Assembly: GCA_030267565.1 (NCBI GenBank)
Contig: BRXU01000023.1
Location: 496,001-560,000 of the forward strand
Direction: 5' to 3'
Source of the DNA: Pleodorina starrii
Lineage: Eukaryota > Chlorophyta > Chlorophyceae > Chlamydomonadales > Volvocaceae
DNA: 64,000 bases
Part shown: positions 13,136 through 26,624 of the stretch, piece after piece
Position numbering within the stretch: position 1 is the stretch's first letter
Layout: every line of letters begins with the position of its first letter
Notes under the pieces: generated by a model
Database searches by the model: none
What the model was told of the DNA's origin: nothing
The model's input: only the letters and a program-made list of their open reading frames with translations
Made by a program: the position numbers and the translations under genes

Positions 13136-13527
13136 GTCCGAGGGGGGAAGGAGGACAGATGACAATTGCCGGTACAACCTGTCCACGCTGGATTCCACCG
13201 AAGAAGTGTCCGCGCTGGCCGACTGACCAACTCCCCGCACCCCTACCCTGGATCTGCTCAGCTCGCGCCAAATCCAAACTATCAACAGCCGCAGCCGCAC
13301 CTGCCCCCGCAGGTGCGTGCGCGCACGCGGGCACGTCCACGTGCGCGTCTCTAGGACAGTGCACAGCGCGACGCCGCTGACGTCTCAGCCTCCCCCCCCC
13401 AAGCCCCCCTCGCCCGCACAAACATCTACGGAGAGCCATGGGGGCTTGTCTCCAGGCGGGCACGACCACGCGGCGCCCTCCTACCACGGTCCCTCCCTCT
13501 TACGGTCCCTCCTCCGGCCAGCTCAGC

Positions 13528-16500
13528 TCAGCGCATCGCCTCGGCCTGCACCCGCACCGCGTCCAGTCGGCGAGCCACGTCCTCGCAGTCGGGGCCCCCG
13601 ATCCGGCGGGCCTCCAGGGCAAACCTGAGGAGACGGAGAGAGAGAGAGAGAGGGCACCAGCGCGTGCGGGATGGGTAGGTGGGTGAGTGGATAGCTGGGG
13701 GGCTGTAGGGGTGCTGAGCGCCGTCTTCTTAAAATCAGGCGCCGCTTCATGCTTCATAAGACGCCGCTCAGCGGCGCCACACCCCGTGACGACCTGCCAC
13801 CGCCCAACCCGTTCTTTTTCCCCACCGCCCGGCCCTCACCGCAAGGCCCTCCGCAGGCCAATCCCACATCCTCCCTTCCTTCCTCCGTTCCCTCACACCT
13901 CCCTAGCCCCGTTACCTTCTCCCCTCCCGCCCCTGGCACACCGCAGTGCCCATCCCCACGACCCGCGTCCGCCCGCCCACACCCACCCGCGCTACGTCCC
14001 CTCTCCCTCCCTCCCTCCCTCGCTCACCTGTCCGCAGCATCCGCCAGCGAACCCGCCTCCCGCGCCGCGCCCACCCCCGGGGCGGGTCCCACCGCCAGCA
14101 TCGCCGCCGCCATGGCGCCCCCCGGTCCCGCCGGCGCCGCCGACTGCAGGTCCGAGAGCGCTGCTGAGCAGGCCGCAGCGGCAGACCTGCCAAAGCGAGG
14201 GAGAGGGGGGAGAGGGTCGGAGGGGGGGAGGAAAGAGGCAGGAGGAGGTCAGGGTGGCGCTCCTGCGATCCTCCCCCGCCATCTCCCGCGGGTCTCCTCC
14301 CATACCCTGCCGTCTCCTGCGACCTAATCCACCCCCGACAGCGCCCCTCTCATCTCCTGCCATTTCCTGGATAGCCTCCTCTCTCACACACACTCGTATC
14401 TCTCCCGATTACACCTCTCCACACAAACACATACACACATACATACACACATGACACATCCTACCTGAGCAGCTGCACTCGCACCCGGGCGCTGCTGAGC
14501 TGCGCCTCAATGGCCGAACCGCCGCCACCGCCCACCGCCAGCAGACTGCCGCGACCGCGGGAAAGCAGCGCCTCGTACACACGCCGTACTGCGGCGGCGC
14601 TGCCACCAGCTGCAGTCTGCGGTCAGGATGGAGGGCACGCCCCCACCGGGCGTGGAGGCGCGTCACGTCAACGGGAGCCTCGTCTTGACCCGTCGTGTGC
14701 GCGTGTATATGGGTTGATGGGTCGTGTTGCCATCCCTTAGAGGACGATATATACCCCTCGCGGAAAAGCGCGAGCGCCCCCCCTCCCCGGTAATCATCAG
14801 GTAATATCCCAGGTAACTGCGTTGCTTTCCCTCGCCCCGGGCCATTCTAATTACTCCCCGTCTGTGTGTGATGTCCAGCTCGCCTGCACAAGGCACTGCG
14901 GAGCCCATTGCTGCGTGTCACTGCACCATTCAGGAACACCACCACCACCACCACTACAAGAAGAAGAAAAAGAGCAACCATCGCCGTGTGTCGTCAGCTC
15001 ATCAATCAAAGTCCTCTCACCATGAGTGCAGGCACAATGACCTCGCTAGCCCGCTCGGCCGCAGCTGCGCTGGGCGCGGCGGCGGCGCCGCCGTCGCCTG
15101 CGGCTGCCGTCGCGGGCCACAGCCCCGCCGCCAGGCTCTCCAGCCTCCAGGCCACGTGCACCAGTGGCAGCGTCAGCTCGTCCGGGTACAGGGAGGGACC
15201 CAGCGCCGAAACCGCATCGCAGGCGTCGGCGAGGCGCGCGGCGGGGCCGGCGTCTCGGCGCTGGTCGTACGCCTGCAGTACATGGACGAGGTCGGTGTTG
15301 TAAAGTCAAGGCATTAAAATGACGTCCTGAAAGCGTAACCCGTCAAAGCGAGAGCTCTTCCGTCCCGCAGCCGAGTCCGGCAGGACCCCAGTCGGCGGAA
15401 GCCCGACGAGCGGCATCACGACCCGACAGGCTAAAGGACAGCTACTCATACACGCACACCCCCATACAAACACACCCGAAGCAGCTCGTGGTCCCACAGC
15501 GTCCGTACGACAGCCGACGGCTCCGCCGCGCCGCCGCCACCGCCGCCGCCGGCGAAGCGAATCATCTGCAGGCAAATGTCCCACATGCCGTACGGCTGCG
15601 CGTAGGTGTTGTACAACACAGATAGCTCCAGGGGCGCCCCGGAAAGCTCCCCGAGGCCCCTATCCAGATCCGCGAGCGCCGTCGCCGGGTTGGCGGCAGC
15701 GGAGGAGTCGCCGGCGGCAGCGGCGGCGCCGCCGACGTCAGCGCGCCCTCCGCCGGCGGCAGCGAGGCTGCTGCGGCGGGCCTTCGCAGCGCGAAATCAT
15801 GGGGCCGCGAGGGCGGGGCGTCGGTGGGTTAGCGTGACAGGCGATGACAGGCGAGGAGAAGGCACTACAGAACTTCGATCCGCGCCGCCTGCCTGCCCGT
15901 GCGCGCGACGACTTGCTCGCGTGCGACGAAAGTGAGCTGCAGAAGCCGGGGCGCACCCACGCCAAAATACGATACGAGGCCAAAAAGCCGCGGCCCCGGC
16001 AAGTGGGGGCCCAGTGAAGCCTCCCGTGCATAAAGCAATTCTACGCTTAATTTCCGCGCACTTGGCTGCCGTACACTCACCTGGAGGCGCTCCGCGATGG
16101 AAGCCTGTGCCAAAGCAGACACGGGGGAGAGGGCGGGGAGGGAGAGGAGGGGTGCGGGTGGGTGATTCTCGCGGTTCTGTTTGTAACACTCAAGGCCCAC
16201 CACCACAGTGCTGCCGTTGTTACAATAACAGACACTCCCAAGCTCGCGCCCCCCTGACGCGTTCTCGATGACGCGCTGAGGCGGGGGACAAAAGGGGACT
16301 GTGGGGGAGTTCACGTGACCACGCGCATGTGACGCGCTGACGCACTCCAGTGCGAATGTGGCACACGCCCCGGTACGCGCTCACCTGGAAGCCCACCACG
16401 CGCGCGTCGCTGTCCAGTCGGGCCACCAGTGCAGAGTCACCCGCGGAGCGAGCGTGCAGCACCGCAGACTGCAGTGCCGCCACTCGAGCCCTCAGCGGCA

Positions 16501-19500
16501 CAGCGAGGTCGGGTCCCGGGCCAGCCCGCCGGCAGCCCAGGGCACCGTGGACCAGCGCCGCGTCCAGGAACCTGGGAAAAGGAGGTGCAGGGGGTGCAGG
16601 GGGTGCAGGGGGTGCAGGGGACAGGCCAAAAGACGAAAGGGGAGTCGAGGGTGAGGAGGGAACTGCGTCACCTGTGCTGGGTCTGCAGCAAGCAGCCCAG
16701 CCCTCTAGGAGGGGCTAACCAGGTGCCAACCAGATGTGAGCAGTTCTGGGTGGTTCGCAGGCGCCACGACGCACCTCAAACGGTGCCTTGACGGAAACAA
16801 GTGACGTAGCGGTGCACAGTGCGAGGCGCAGGGCGCACAGCGCGGCGTGCACGCGCGCACACTCCCGCACCCGAGCGCTCACAGAACGGTCACAGCGCCC
16901 CCACGTGCCCTTGCCCACCTGCCCTTGCCCACGAGCATGCGGCACAGCAGCTCCAGGAGAGCCACCTGGGCCCCAGACAGCGGACCGATGGGCACACCGC
17001 CGCTGAGCGCCGCGGCCGCGGCAGTGGCGGTGGCGGTGGCCGCGGCGGCGGGCTCCACGGACCGGTTGGGCGGCACCAGGCCACCCTCCCTGGAGGGGCA
17101 AAAAGGCCAAGCAAAAGGCGGCTGAGAGGGCGCAAGGGAGCAAAAGGGGGTCCCTGGAGTCTCGGAGAGCACCACACGACGCCACACAGCGGCAGTAGGT
17201 ACTTAAGTAGATATGCCAACGTGCCGCAAGGTAATGACCCCAGCCCGTTGAAGCCCCATCGCCGGCGCGGACATGTGGTGTTTCTGACCGACCCACGGGT
17301 CGATTAGGGCAAATCCACCCGGGCCTTCTCCCTCCACCCGCTCACCGGGCGAGGTAGCCCTCCAGGCCGGGCGCGTCGCGGGAGAGCAGCTCGTCCGCGG
17401 CGCCGCAGCTGCCAATCAGGAAGCCGTACAGCTCGTCCAAGAAGAACGTGTCGGAAGAGGCCAGCGCGGTCTGACGGCGGGAATGGAGGGCAGCAAGTGC
17501 ATTGCGAGTCGAAACCAAACCCGCCGACCGATCAATCCACGAAGAAAGGGCCAAAGACTGGGGACGCAAGACGGAGGGGATGCACACGGGGGCGCCAAGC
17601 GAGGGTGCAGGTCCGGCAGTGGGGCCGTGGGATGGACGGCGAACCAAGGCACATCCCTCAAAGCCGATTCATCGTCCCGCGTCCCCAACCGGCGACACCC
17701 ACCACAACCACCAACGCCACCACCGCCTCACCGAAACAAGTATCCCAAGACAGTGAGCACCATCCGGGCGCAGATCTCACCCACCCACCCATCCCCCGCC
17801 CCCATCCGCCACTTCCCCGCAAAGCGCGTTCGGCAAGGCCCACCTTGAGCAGCGCCGACTTGAACGCCGTACGCTCCGCGGCGCTGAGCGCCGCCGCGCC
17901 GCCGCCGCCGCCACCAGCACCGCCGCCGCCTCCGTCGACCATGATGAGCGCCCGCAGCGCCCCCAGCACATGGCCATACGCCTCCCGCCGCCGTTGCCGC
18001 GCCAGCTCACAGGCGGGGCCCAGCTCCGGTCGCAGCGCCAGGCTCTCGGGGTCCCGGGCCGCCGCCGCGGCGAGGGCCACCGTCACGATGCCCTGCGGAC
18101 AACGAAACGAGCGAGCAGCACCCCAGAAGTGCCCCAGAAGTGCCAGGGTTATAGGAGGCAGCAGTCTTGGTGTGTCGCTGCTTTTAGAGACCTCTTGCAC
18201 ACAAACAGCAGCAACCGGCATCGCGCACGGCAGGTCCTGCGCATGCACTGCCGCCCACCCTACGACCAACGGTCAACCGCCAACCAATAAACCCACACCT
18301 CGTAGTACTTGAGGTTGGCCAGCTGGCTGGTCAGCGACTCCAGGTGAACGACCAACGGAACGCGGACGAGCATGGCAACCGCCTGCGGTGGTTGGGGCGT
18401 CGAGTCGAGGCGAGCCTTTTGAGACGACGAGGCAGTGCAGCAGCCGGCAAGGCGTGGACAAGGGTGCAGCCCACGGCAACAGCGTTGCATCTGGGGCTGG
18501 TGGACGACATACGGTACCGCCGGAGAGCCAATCCTGAAAGCACGCGCGCGCGGCAAGTCGTCGTCGTCCCCCTCCCCACGTCCCCGTCGCCCAAGTTCCA
18601 TCTCTGCGGTTTCACATCCGTTTCCCCGTCCCCCCACCTGCTTCACGGTCGCCTCCCGCTCCGGGCCGGGCTGGGCAGCCTCAGCCGCCTTGAGCAGCGC
18701 GCTCGCCTGCGGGAAACAAACATGAAAGTGGAGGTCAGGTCCTGCGCTTTGCGCAATGCGCGTGTGTGCGCACAGGCGTGCGTGTGCGAAGGTCCACAGG
18801 CGGTCGCTCCGTGGGGTAATAAAGAAGACACCGCAGCTGAACTACGTGGGTGTGCTGTGTTCGCTTGCTAATAGACAAGAAGGAGGGGTAGGGAGAGACG
18901 CCCGACAAAGAATGCCCCAAGCCGGCCCAGCAGCACCTAACCCTAGCCGCCGCCGCCAACGCCGCCGCCGTCCCCCATCCTTCGCACCTGATAGTACGTC
19001 CGATCCTCCTGCCGAAAGTACGACGGCGCGGCGGCCTGCAGCGCCGCCGCCATCGCCTCCGCGTTCGCGGCGCCGCTCGCTGCCAGGCCTACCCCCGATG
19101 CCGCCACCAGCGCCGCCGCGCCCGTTCCCGCCGCACCCGAGCCTGCCATCCCCGTGTCCAACTGCTCATTGACCAGGCCGCTGATGAGGCGGGCCGCCAT
19201 GGCCTCGCCCTCCGCCTCCTGGACCAGTCCGCGTAGCGTCTGAGGTGGCAGAATGAGGGAAGGTGGAATAAAGCAGCCCGAGTCAGAGGGGTTAGGAGAA
19301 GGACCGTCCAACTTGGCAAGGTGCCAGGCTGATAGGCAATGATCGGGAGGAGACGTAAGGGGGGGGGGGCATGGTAACCCGCCGACCGTCCATGCCCTTA
19401 ATCCCCATCTCGGCGCTCACGCACGCCGCCACACTTGCGCAGTTGGCCAGTTGCGCTGAACTTCTTAGCTCTCAACTCTTGTCACAACCAAGACATCGAC

Positions 19501-22500
19501 GCACTTCCTCCACATCGCATTCGCTGCGGCTCATATTGTTTTCTACATCTTCCCTCCCACGTCTCGTCGGACCCAAAGCGACGCACCAGGTTTGCCAGCT
19601 TGGCCACGTCCACCGCCCCGCTGCCCAGCTGCCTCAGCGCCAGGCGGCCCAGGTTGTGGGCGGACAGCAGCCGCAGCAGCGAGCAGGCCTCAGCCGCCCG
19701 CAGGACCAGCGCCCTGGAAGGCGGGGCCGCGAACGGGGGTCAGGGAGTGATATGCTACGGACGCGGACGCGGACCGGGGGGCGGGGCGGCGCAGTTCGGG
19801 GGCGGGGAGAGAATAGCAGTCCCAACAGGCAAAAGCTGACTGAAGAGGCCTACCAAGTCACAAGCGCAGCCTACAAACACACCCACACCTGATGCGCTGC
19901 GCCATCTCGTCCTCCTGCTGCGCCGCATGCTCCAGCCGCCGCCGCTTGTGGATCAACACAGTCGGGTCGTCGGCGCCGCCCATGGCGCCGTTAACACCGC
20001 CGTAGCCGAAAGGACCGCCGCCGCCGCCCGGCGCCGCGCCGCCGAAGAGCGGCGGCTGCAAGCCGCCGGCGCCGCCGGCGCCGCCACCGCCGTACGGTAC
20101 GGATGTAGCGGCGGCGGCGGTCCGCGCGGCATAGCCCTTTTGTTGGCGCCTGGCGATCGAAGTCTCCAGGAAGGCAGCGAGAGCTTGGAGGCGATCCTCC
20201 AGGGCCTGATAGGGTCGGGGTTACGGATTCGAGTACGGGCCCATTTGCTAGATCGGTTGTTGTGGCATGGGCGGCAGCGCATGTTTCCCGGTGAACCGCG
20301 CTGTCGGAACAGCGTGTCGTTTCCGGCATTGCACTGGCAACGGGAAACCAGCTCCTCGACCCGTCCTCTAAGGCCAAGTGCTACGGCGGGTTTGCACATC
20401 CCAAGCGGCTCCCTTCCCTGGTGCTCCTAAGGGCTCAAGAAGGGCTCTGATGCCGGCAAGCACACCGCGCCTTTCGCACAGTGACCCTACATGCCCCTCT
20501 GGCCGTTTTGGCGGGGTCAGGTGCCAGTCCTAAACACCACGTAAGACTCGATTACCCGCCCAGCACCACGCCCCACCCACCTCCAGAGTTTGGTTGCTGA
20601 AGCGGCACGAGAGGACCCGCCCGGCCGCGGCACCGCTGGCGGCGCCGCCGCCGCCGGGCCCCTTGCCGCCGGACGCAACCGCCACCTTCTTGTCGTACAC
20701 CGGCGCCAGCAGGCGGCTGACGTACAGGCACAACCCGCGGTGCCCGGCGCTCCAGGAGGGGCCCGGGTTGGGATCGACGGCCCGGCCCATGTACATGCCG
20801 TTGCCGTTGCCGCCGCCCATGTTCGCGGCGTTGGGTCCCACATGCGGGTAGGCTGCGGCTCGGGGGCCGGGCGCAACAGGTTTACCGCACAACTTTTACG
20901 AAAGTTATCGGCGGCCAGCAAACATGAGCACACGATCTAGGGCGAAAGGCAAAGCGGAGGCCTTACAACTCCTTTGAAAAGTAACTGGCCAAACCGAGCC
21001 GGGCCATGGGAACAACTCCATGTCTCCGCGTCCCCGTGCCCATGCCCCCGCCTCCGCAACCCACCCCCCCCTCAGCCGGCGCCGCATCCCAGACGCCCTC
21101 CTCACCATACTACCCTCAGACCCAGCCAGCCGCCCGCACCCCGTACCACCGCGCCTCACCTCCCTCCGCCGGCGCAGCATCCTCCGGCATGCGCGCCTCG
21201 CCTACCAGCAGCGGGTTATCCAGCGCCGCCGCCGCCGCCCGCGCCGCCAGCGCGCTCACGCCGCCGCCGCCCAGCGACGAGGAGCTAGGGGCGCAGCCTG
21301 GCATTACCGAGCCGATAGAGGCGAAGGAGCCGCGGCCCCCGAGGCTGCCACCGCTGAGCAGTCCGGAGAGGGCACCGGGCGGGCCCGATGTGGCGATGAG
21401 GTAGCACATGGCCGCGGCCTCTACGGAGCCGTACGCCTGTGCGGTTAGAGCGGTTGGACGAGCCGGGCGTCGAGTGAACGGCTGGGCTGGTAACACGCGT
21501 GGCGTCGGCGGCCGCGGCAGATGGGAGACGCCGCCGCGTGCAGCCCGGCCGCGTGTGTGTATTGGCCCAACCTGCCAGCGAGGATTGTCACTGGCCGCGC
21601 TGGCCATTCGCGATGGCGATCTAACAACTAAGTGCATCGCGTCGCGTCTGGTGCTGTGCGTCTGGTTTCGCAGACCCCTCCTTGCCCCTCCTTACCTGGA
21701 AGAACGACCGCAGCTGCTCCTGGGAGTTGCGCTCCAGGATTTGCTGTGGTTCCGGAGCGGCAAAGGGCGAGGATGAGCGTCAAGAGGTGGGCGATCCGGG
21801 GGGTACGTGTACGTATTCTGCAATGTGCGTTCTACTCGGCTCCCAACACAGGCAGTGCTACACAGGCGTCAGCGCCCCGGGAAAGACCTCTCCCACTCGC
21901 AACATCGGGTACTCAACCCTGTCCGCCGTGTTGCGGCTCACGCTCCCCAGCTTCCGCGTTCCCTGTCGCCACGCCCCACTTCTGTGGCCCGGATCCGCTT
22001 GCGGGTCTCGGCTGTCTCATAACAGCCACTGACCCACGGGTCACCAATCATGAGCGGCGACGCGGTCGCAGCTCTCCCCGTACTGGTATTGTAAAAGCTG
22101 TGTTTGCTGAGTAATTGCTGGGTCCGTTCTCCAACGTCGCCTCCGTTCCATCGTTGCGGTTTCGTTCTTGTTACCCACCGACCCACGGGTCACCCACCAT
22201 CAGCAGCTCCACGGGTCGCCGCTTCTCCAGCTCCACCACCCCCGCAGTGCCGATCAGCGCGAACCGCGGCGGCGGCCACCACACCGCCGACACGAGCTCG
22301 TCGCTGCCGGGGCCGGCGCGGGCGGGCAGCGCGTCGGCGCCCAGCACGGGCCGGCACGGGGTAGCCTCCACGGCGCACGTCTCGCCTGCGGGGGCGGGCG
22401 GGCGAGCGGAGGTTCCCGGCACGAAATAGGCTTGTCGGCCATCAAAGCAAGGCGATAGGGGGAGCGGTAGGACAACGGGGAGACAAGGCGATACAGGGGG

Positions 22501-25500
22501 TGGAAATAGGAGGGATGCGGAGGCTGCACCCGACAGAGGGAAGGCCGCAACACCCTCGGCCCCTGATTTCTGTCCCACGAGTCGGTTCCGGAGCGCCGCC
22601 ACCCACCCGGCACAAAGTTGTCCAGCTCCGTGACGCTCTCGCGCAGACCGCCCGCCACAAAACCACCATAACTGCCATAACCATAAGCGCCGTAACCGCT
22701 GCCAGTGTGAGTGTTAAGCGTCGAAGGCGGCACCGTGGTGTTGCGCGACGCCGCCAGAAGCTTGGTGGCGCCGCTGCCGCCCTGGCCGCCGCCGCCGCCC
22801 GCTCCGCCGGCGGCCTCCGAGAGCAGCAGGCAGCCGGCCGAGTAATGCGCCGCCACGATCTCCAGAGCCGCAGAGCTGTCAAATGGCAAGAAGGCAATCA
22901 AGGCAATACAGGCAATCAAGGCAAGAAGGCACGTGCATAGCTCTGGAAGGCAGTGAGTATTCGGAAATGCGGTGTGCGCGAGCTGAGGTTACTACATGCA
23001 CCAAGGCAAAGGTATTTCCAAAGGGCTGCCTCGCAACCATAACAGAACGCACGTGTGGATACCAGGGCCCAGGAAACCCTGCGAGAAAGCATGGCTCAGC
23101 GCGGTCCCGCCTCACCGAGACAGGTCCGCCGTCGCCCCGCGCGCAACACCCGAGTGGGGCAGCGCAGCTCGTGCAAGCACCGCCAGCAGAGTGTCCGGAC
23201 GACGCGGGAACGGCGGCTCCGCGCTGGCGGCGGTGCCGCCGCCGCCGGCCCCCGCCGCCGCGCCGGCGGCGCCGCCACCGGCGGCTGCCGCCGCCATCGC
23301 GCGCTCCGCGCTGGCGGAGCCCGCGTGGCCGCCGCCGCCGTATCCGTTATACGAGCCGTATGATTGGGGATGATGCGTGGTGAAGTAGATGCGTCGCCCG
23401 TCGGCGGTGACGGCCATCAGATGAATCTTGGATGACTCGCTGGTGGCTGCCGTGACGTGGCGCAGCGACGTGGCAAGGATTTCATGTCAAGGGTGCCGGC
23501 GGCAGCAGGGACGGAGGGAGAACCGCGAAATGCACGGTTTGGCGTTGCTCTCGTCGCATACCAGACACAACACGCCGGGGGATCAAACAAGAGGGGTTTA
23601 CAACCGATAGCGCAGCGATGGGACGGAGGCGGATCTAGCTAACCCGGACCTCGGAAAGCCAGGGAGGGAGGGAGGCGGATCCGGCCTCCATAAGGCTCCC
23701 AGTCCGCCCATCACCCCGGTCACCACCATCCCCGCCTTCGCTGCGGTTCTTCCTTCGCCACCCCGGCCACCACTCACCGACTGGCGCAATGTGCTTGACG
23801 GCCGCGGCCTTGCGGTCCGCGGTCGCCCCCCGGAAGAGCTCCCGCCCGCCGGGGGCTGCGGCCGCCGCGGCGTACACGTTCGACACCTCCGCCACGCGGC
23901 GCGCCGGCTCGTTGCCGCACGCGCCCAGGTCAAAGACCTGCGTGGGGCACACGGGTGGGATGCGGACGCGCACGCGCCCATTCGTCGTTCAAGATGCAAG
24001 GCATGCTTTGCCGATACCGCAACGGCAGCGACCAGCGGCCAAAGCCCGCCGACGGAAAAAATGGGCGCAGGGCCCCAGTTCCGGCGCGTGTTGGATAAAG
24101 AAGCAAGCCATTTGGCCAGCGACAAGGACAAGCACCAAGGCGAGCCACAAGCCGCTCGACTCCGACACGCGTGGCATAGCACTGGCCCGGCCTCGGCAGT
24201 TCCGTTCTGTATCCTGCACGGCCACCATGGATCCGACCCCCATTCGCGCACGCCTCGGTTTCCTCTTCTTGTCGCCCACCTGGATTCCCGAAGCGACGTT
24301 CAGCGCGTACAGGATGTGCCTCTCCCGGTCCACCGCCAGTCGCTCAATGGGGGCCGGGGCGCCCAGGCCCAGCAGCGAGGGCACGAAGGAGGGTAGGTAC
24401 TGCTGCAGACCCGACGTCAGCCGGACCTGGTGAGTCGGACAACGAGAAACAGAAGGGTCTGAATAAGAAAGCTGACGGGCCGACATACGAAGGCGAATGT
24501 AACCAGCGCGGTTCGAAATGCCGGAGAGGCGGTGGGGGCGATGGCGGTAGAGGTGGGCTGGTGGGTAGGTGAAGGTGGGGGAGGCAAAAGGAAAGGGGAC
24601 GCGCGAAATGATAGGGCGCAGGGCAGCAGGCGGATCGCGGCGAGAGCGCGGGGAGGGGTGTGGCGGGCTAGAGGTCAGACAACGCCGGGGGCCGGTACTG
24701 ACAGAAGCCTGACTTGCGTTGCTTGACGCATTCCGTGCGAGCGGTGAGGCCATCGGCAGCAACCGCACGGCATCGCAACCAGCCTTCCAGCGCCCCGCTT
24801 AGCGCCCCGCGAGAGTCACCTTGGAGATGCGCTTGTGGCGCCACGTGTCCGCGGCGTGGTACGACAGTTCATACACGTGGCCGTCAGCTCCACCCAAGAA
24901 AATCCGGCCGCACGGGCCCGCCGTGCAGCACGTCATCACGACGTTGTCGGTTGGAATGCTGTACAACGGAAGTGGTTGGAGCAGAATGTCCTCCGGCACG
25001 TCCTCGGAGTCGTCGCCCCCGCCGCCGCCGCCGCCGCGGCGGCTCGGGCAGACACCCAGCAGTACAACCTCCGCTGTCGTACAGAGTACGATAATGTACC
25101 GGATGGCGGGCAGGAAGACGCCGGGTCGCGGCACGGCCAGGCCGACGCAGGTGATGGCCTGGTCCTCCCCCGAATACTCCAGCGGAACGTCGGAGCTGCG
25201 ATCAGTGCAATGAATGGCGCTCGTTTTCGAGGCTGCGTGACGTTGCATACGTAATTTCTTCCTCATAAATGCACTGCTTCGGCATAGCGACCCGCTCAGC
25301 TTGGGTCCGGGCCTCGCGGCCTTCGCTGGGTCTGCTCCTGATTTCCCGACAACCAATGCAGGACCCAAAGCGGTGCCTGTCAGCAAGGCACTGCCCGCCG
25401 CCGCCGCCGCCCCCAGTGCCACCACCGGCACCGACGCGGGCAACTTAGGCGCCATCACCAGCGCCGGCAGCGGCTCCGCATTGCCTGACGTCATGCAGCC

Positions 25501-26624
25501 AAGCCTCAGAGGCCCCAATTTGCCAACCCGCACATCACTTCCTGCAAATAGTTTTTTTTTGGTCCTGCAGGACGGACATCCGCAAACTCACACACACAAG
25601 CAGATAAGTCCCGGTGCTCTTGAAGTATCCAGTCATTAAAGCTACCGTGCCGCACTGCCGTTGCAACCAAAACTAGACGCTACCCAGCGTCCGCGCAAGT
25701 GGGGGACAGCCCGTCCTCCCCCCAGACCCCTTCCACACACACGCGCGCGTCGCACCCGTTATTTCGCTACGGTTCTCGTCCTGATTACCGCCCCACACAT
25801 ACACACCGACGCATTGGAGTTGGCGCGGGAAGCCGTCGCACCTTCTGTCGTAGCGCCACAGGAACAACGAGTCGTCTATGGACGCCCACGCCCGCCGGAT
25901 TTGCGGGAAAAGGCCGCAGAAGCACATGGCCTGGCAGCTGTGGTACTTGTCCTGAACCATGGTGGGCAGCTCCAGAACCGCTGGCGACAGGGGCCGTAGC
26001 AGCGAGGGCCACTGGGAGCAGCAGGGGAGGGCCATGCGAGCGAACCGCATGGGTTGCGGCCCGGTGGCCCAGACAGGAGAGCCGGGAACAGGGAGTCAGC
26101 GCGATGCGGGCGTGGGTTCACAACGGCGCGACAGCGGAGAAGCTGGATGAGTCAGGCAGATGGGGCTATGGTACGCGAAGTGCACGGGTTCAATGTTCCA
26201 GGGAAACGTCCAACGGATAAGTTATCTTGGGAGGGAGGGCGCCAAGAAGGGACACTCAGGAGCAGACACGACTAGACTGCGCAGCGGCAGTTGACACACA
26301 GGACTTACCGCTCCCCCCCCCTGTTGTTGCACACGCTCCGGCAACTCGGAAAACAGCCAACCCCTAAAACTCATGTTGTGCACGTCTTACCCCTTGGAAA
26401 TGTTGCTGGTACGTGTCCTCCTTGCTGGTAGAAGCGAGGAGATCATTGAGTTCTGCGTCACGCCTGAACTCTTTGGAAACCTCCGCGACATGCCCAAATG
26501 TCTTCGACAGCTGGTCAACATCCTGGAACTTCCTGGTGGGAACAATAAGCGACTCCGGCTGCACAGCGCCGCCGCGGGCGCCCTCCGCCGCGACGTCCCG
26601 CTGCCATGCTGGCGCAGCAGCCAT
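13528..26624 (-). CDS. NUP155: Nucleoporin NUP155 (Nup155/Nup170 inner-ring scaffold)
   Basis: Exons (5' to 3'): 26624-26391, 26011-25842, 25195-24820, 24426-24280, 23937-23778, 23446-23116, 22875-22607, 22385-22198, 21743-21696, 21436-21160, 20852-20581, 20205-19889, 19713-19587, 19239-18988, 18706-18638, 18382-18299, 18092-17844, 17470-17346, 17089-16919, 16571-16385, 16104-16081, 15781-15476, 15272-15021, 14616-14465, 14186-14028 and 13624-13528. Phases agree throughout; 5043 nt, 1680 aa. Plant NUP155 hallmarks occur in order: IRRAWASIDDSLFLWRYD, LEYSGEDQAITCVGLA, GRIFLGGADGHVYEL, DGRRIYFTT, EAAAMCYLIA, RGLCLYVSRLLAPVYDK, APSYFRQEDRTYY, NTYAQPYGMWDICLQM and LYPDELTLPL. The N-terminal half is the beta-propeller and the C-terminal half the alpha-solenoid of the inner-ring scaffold. 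It is longer than plant homologues (about 1460 aa) because of Ala/Gly loops. Exon 21 has only 24 nt. Exon 22 uses an AAG acceptor, the least typical splice site. Confidence 0.95.
14789..14855 (+). repeat. Dispersed repeat family D copy in a NUP155 intron
   Basis: GGTAATCATCAGGTAATATC is followed by CCAGGTAACTGCGTTGC and a CCCTCGCCCCGGGCCA block. A near-identical element lies at 31654-31720 in the same orientation and at 34648-34720 inverted, all inside introns. Confidence 0.7.
16582..16620 (+). repeat. 9-bp tandem repeat in a NUP155 intron
   Basis: The unit GGTGCAGGG is repeated about four times directly after exon 20 on the plus-strand map. It is intronic simple DNA. Confidence 0.75.

Larger units (their letters stand above)
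11621..13527. other. Convergent intergenic region (3' UTRs of methyltransferase and NUP155)
   Basis: This 1.9-kb gap lies between two converging stop codons. It holds a repeat-family A copy (11725-11775), a degenerate family A copy near 13023, a family C copy (13101-13135) and a CA microsatellite near 12547-12566. I found no exon chain here. A possible alternative Ala-rich last exon for the methyltransferase (about 12062-12153) was considered and not adopted. No clear TGTAA polyadenylation signal was found for either gene. Confidence 0.55.

Noticed and set aside
16765..16800. Possible extra tiny NUP155 exon (APFE)
   Set aside because: The flanking exons join in correct phase and align directly with plant NUP155 without it.
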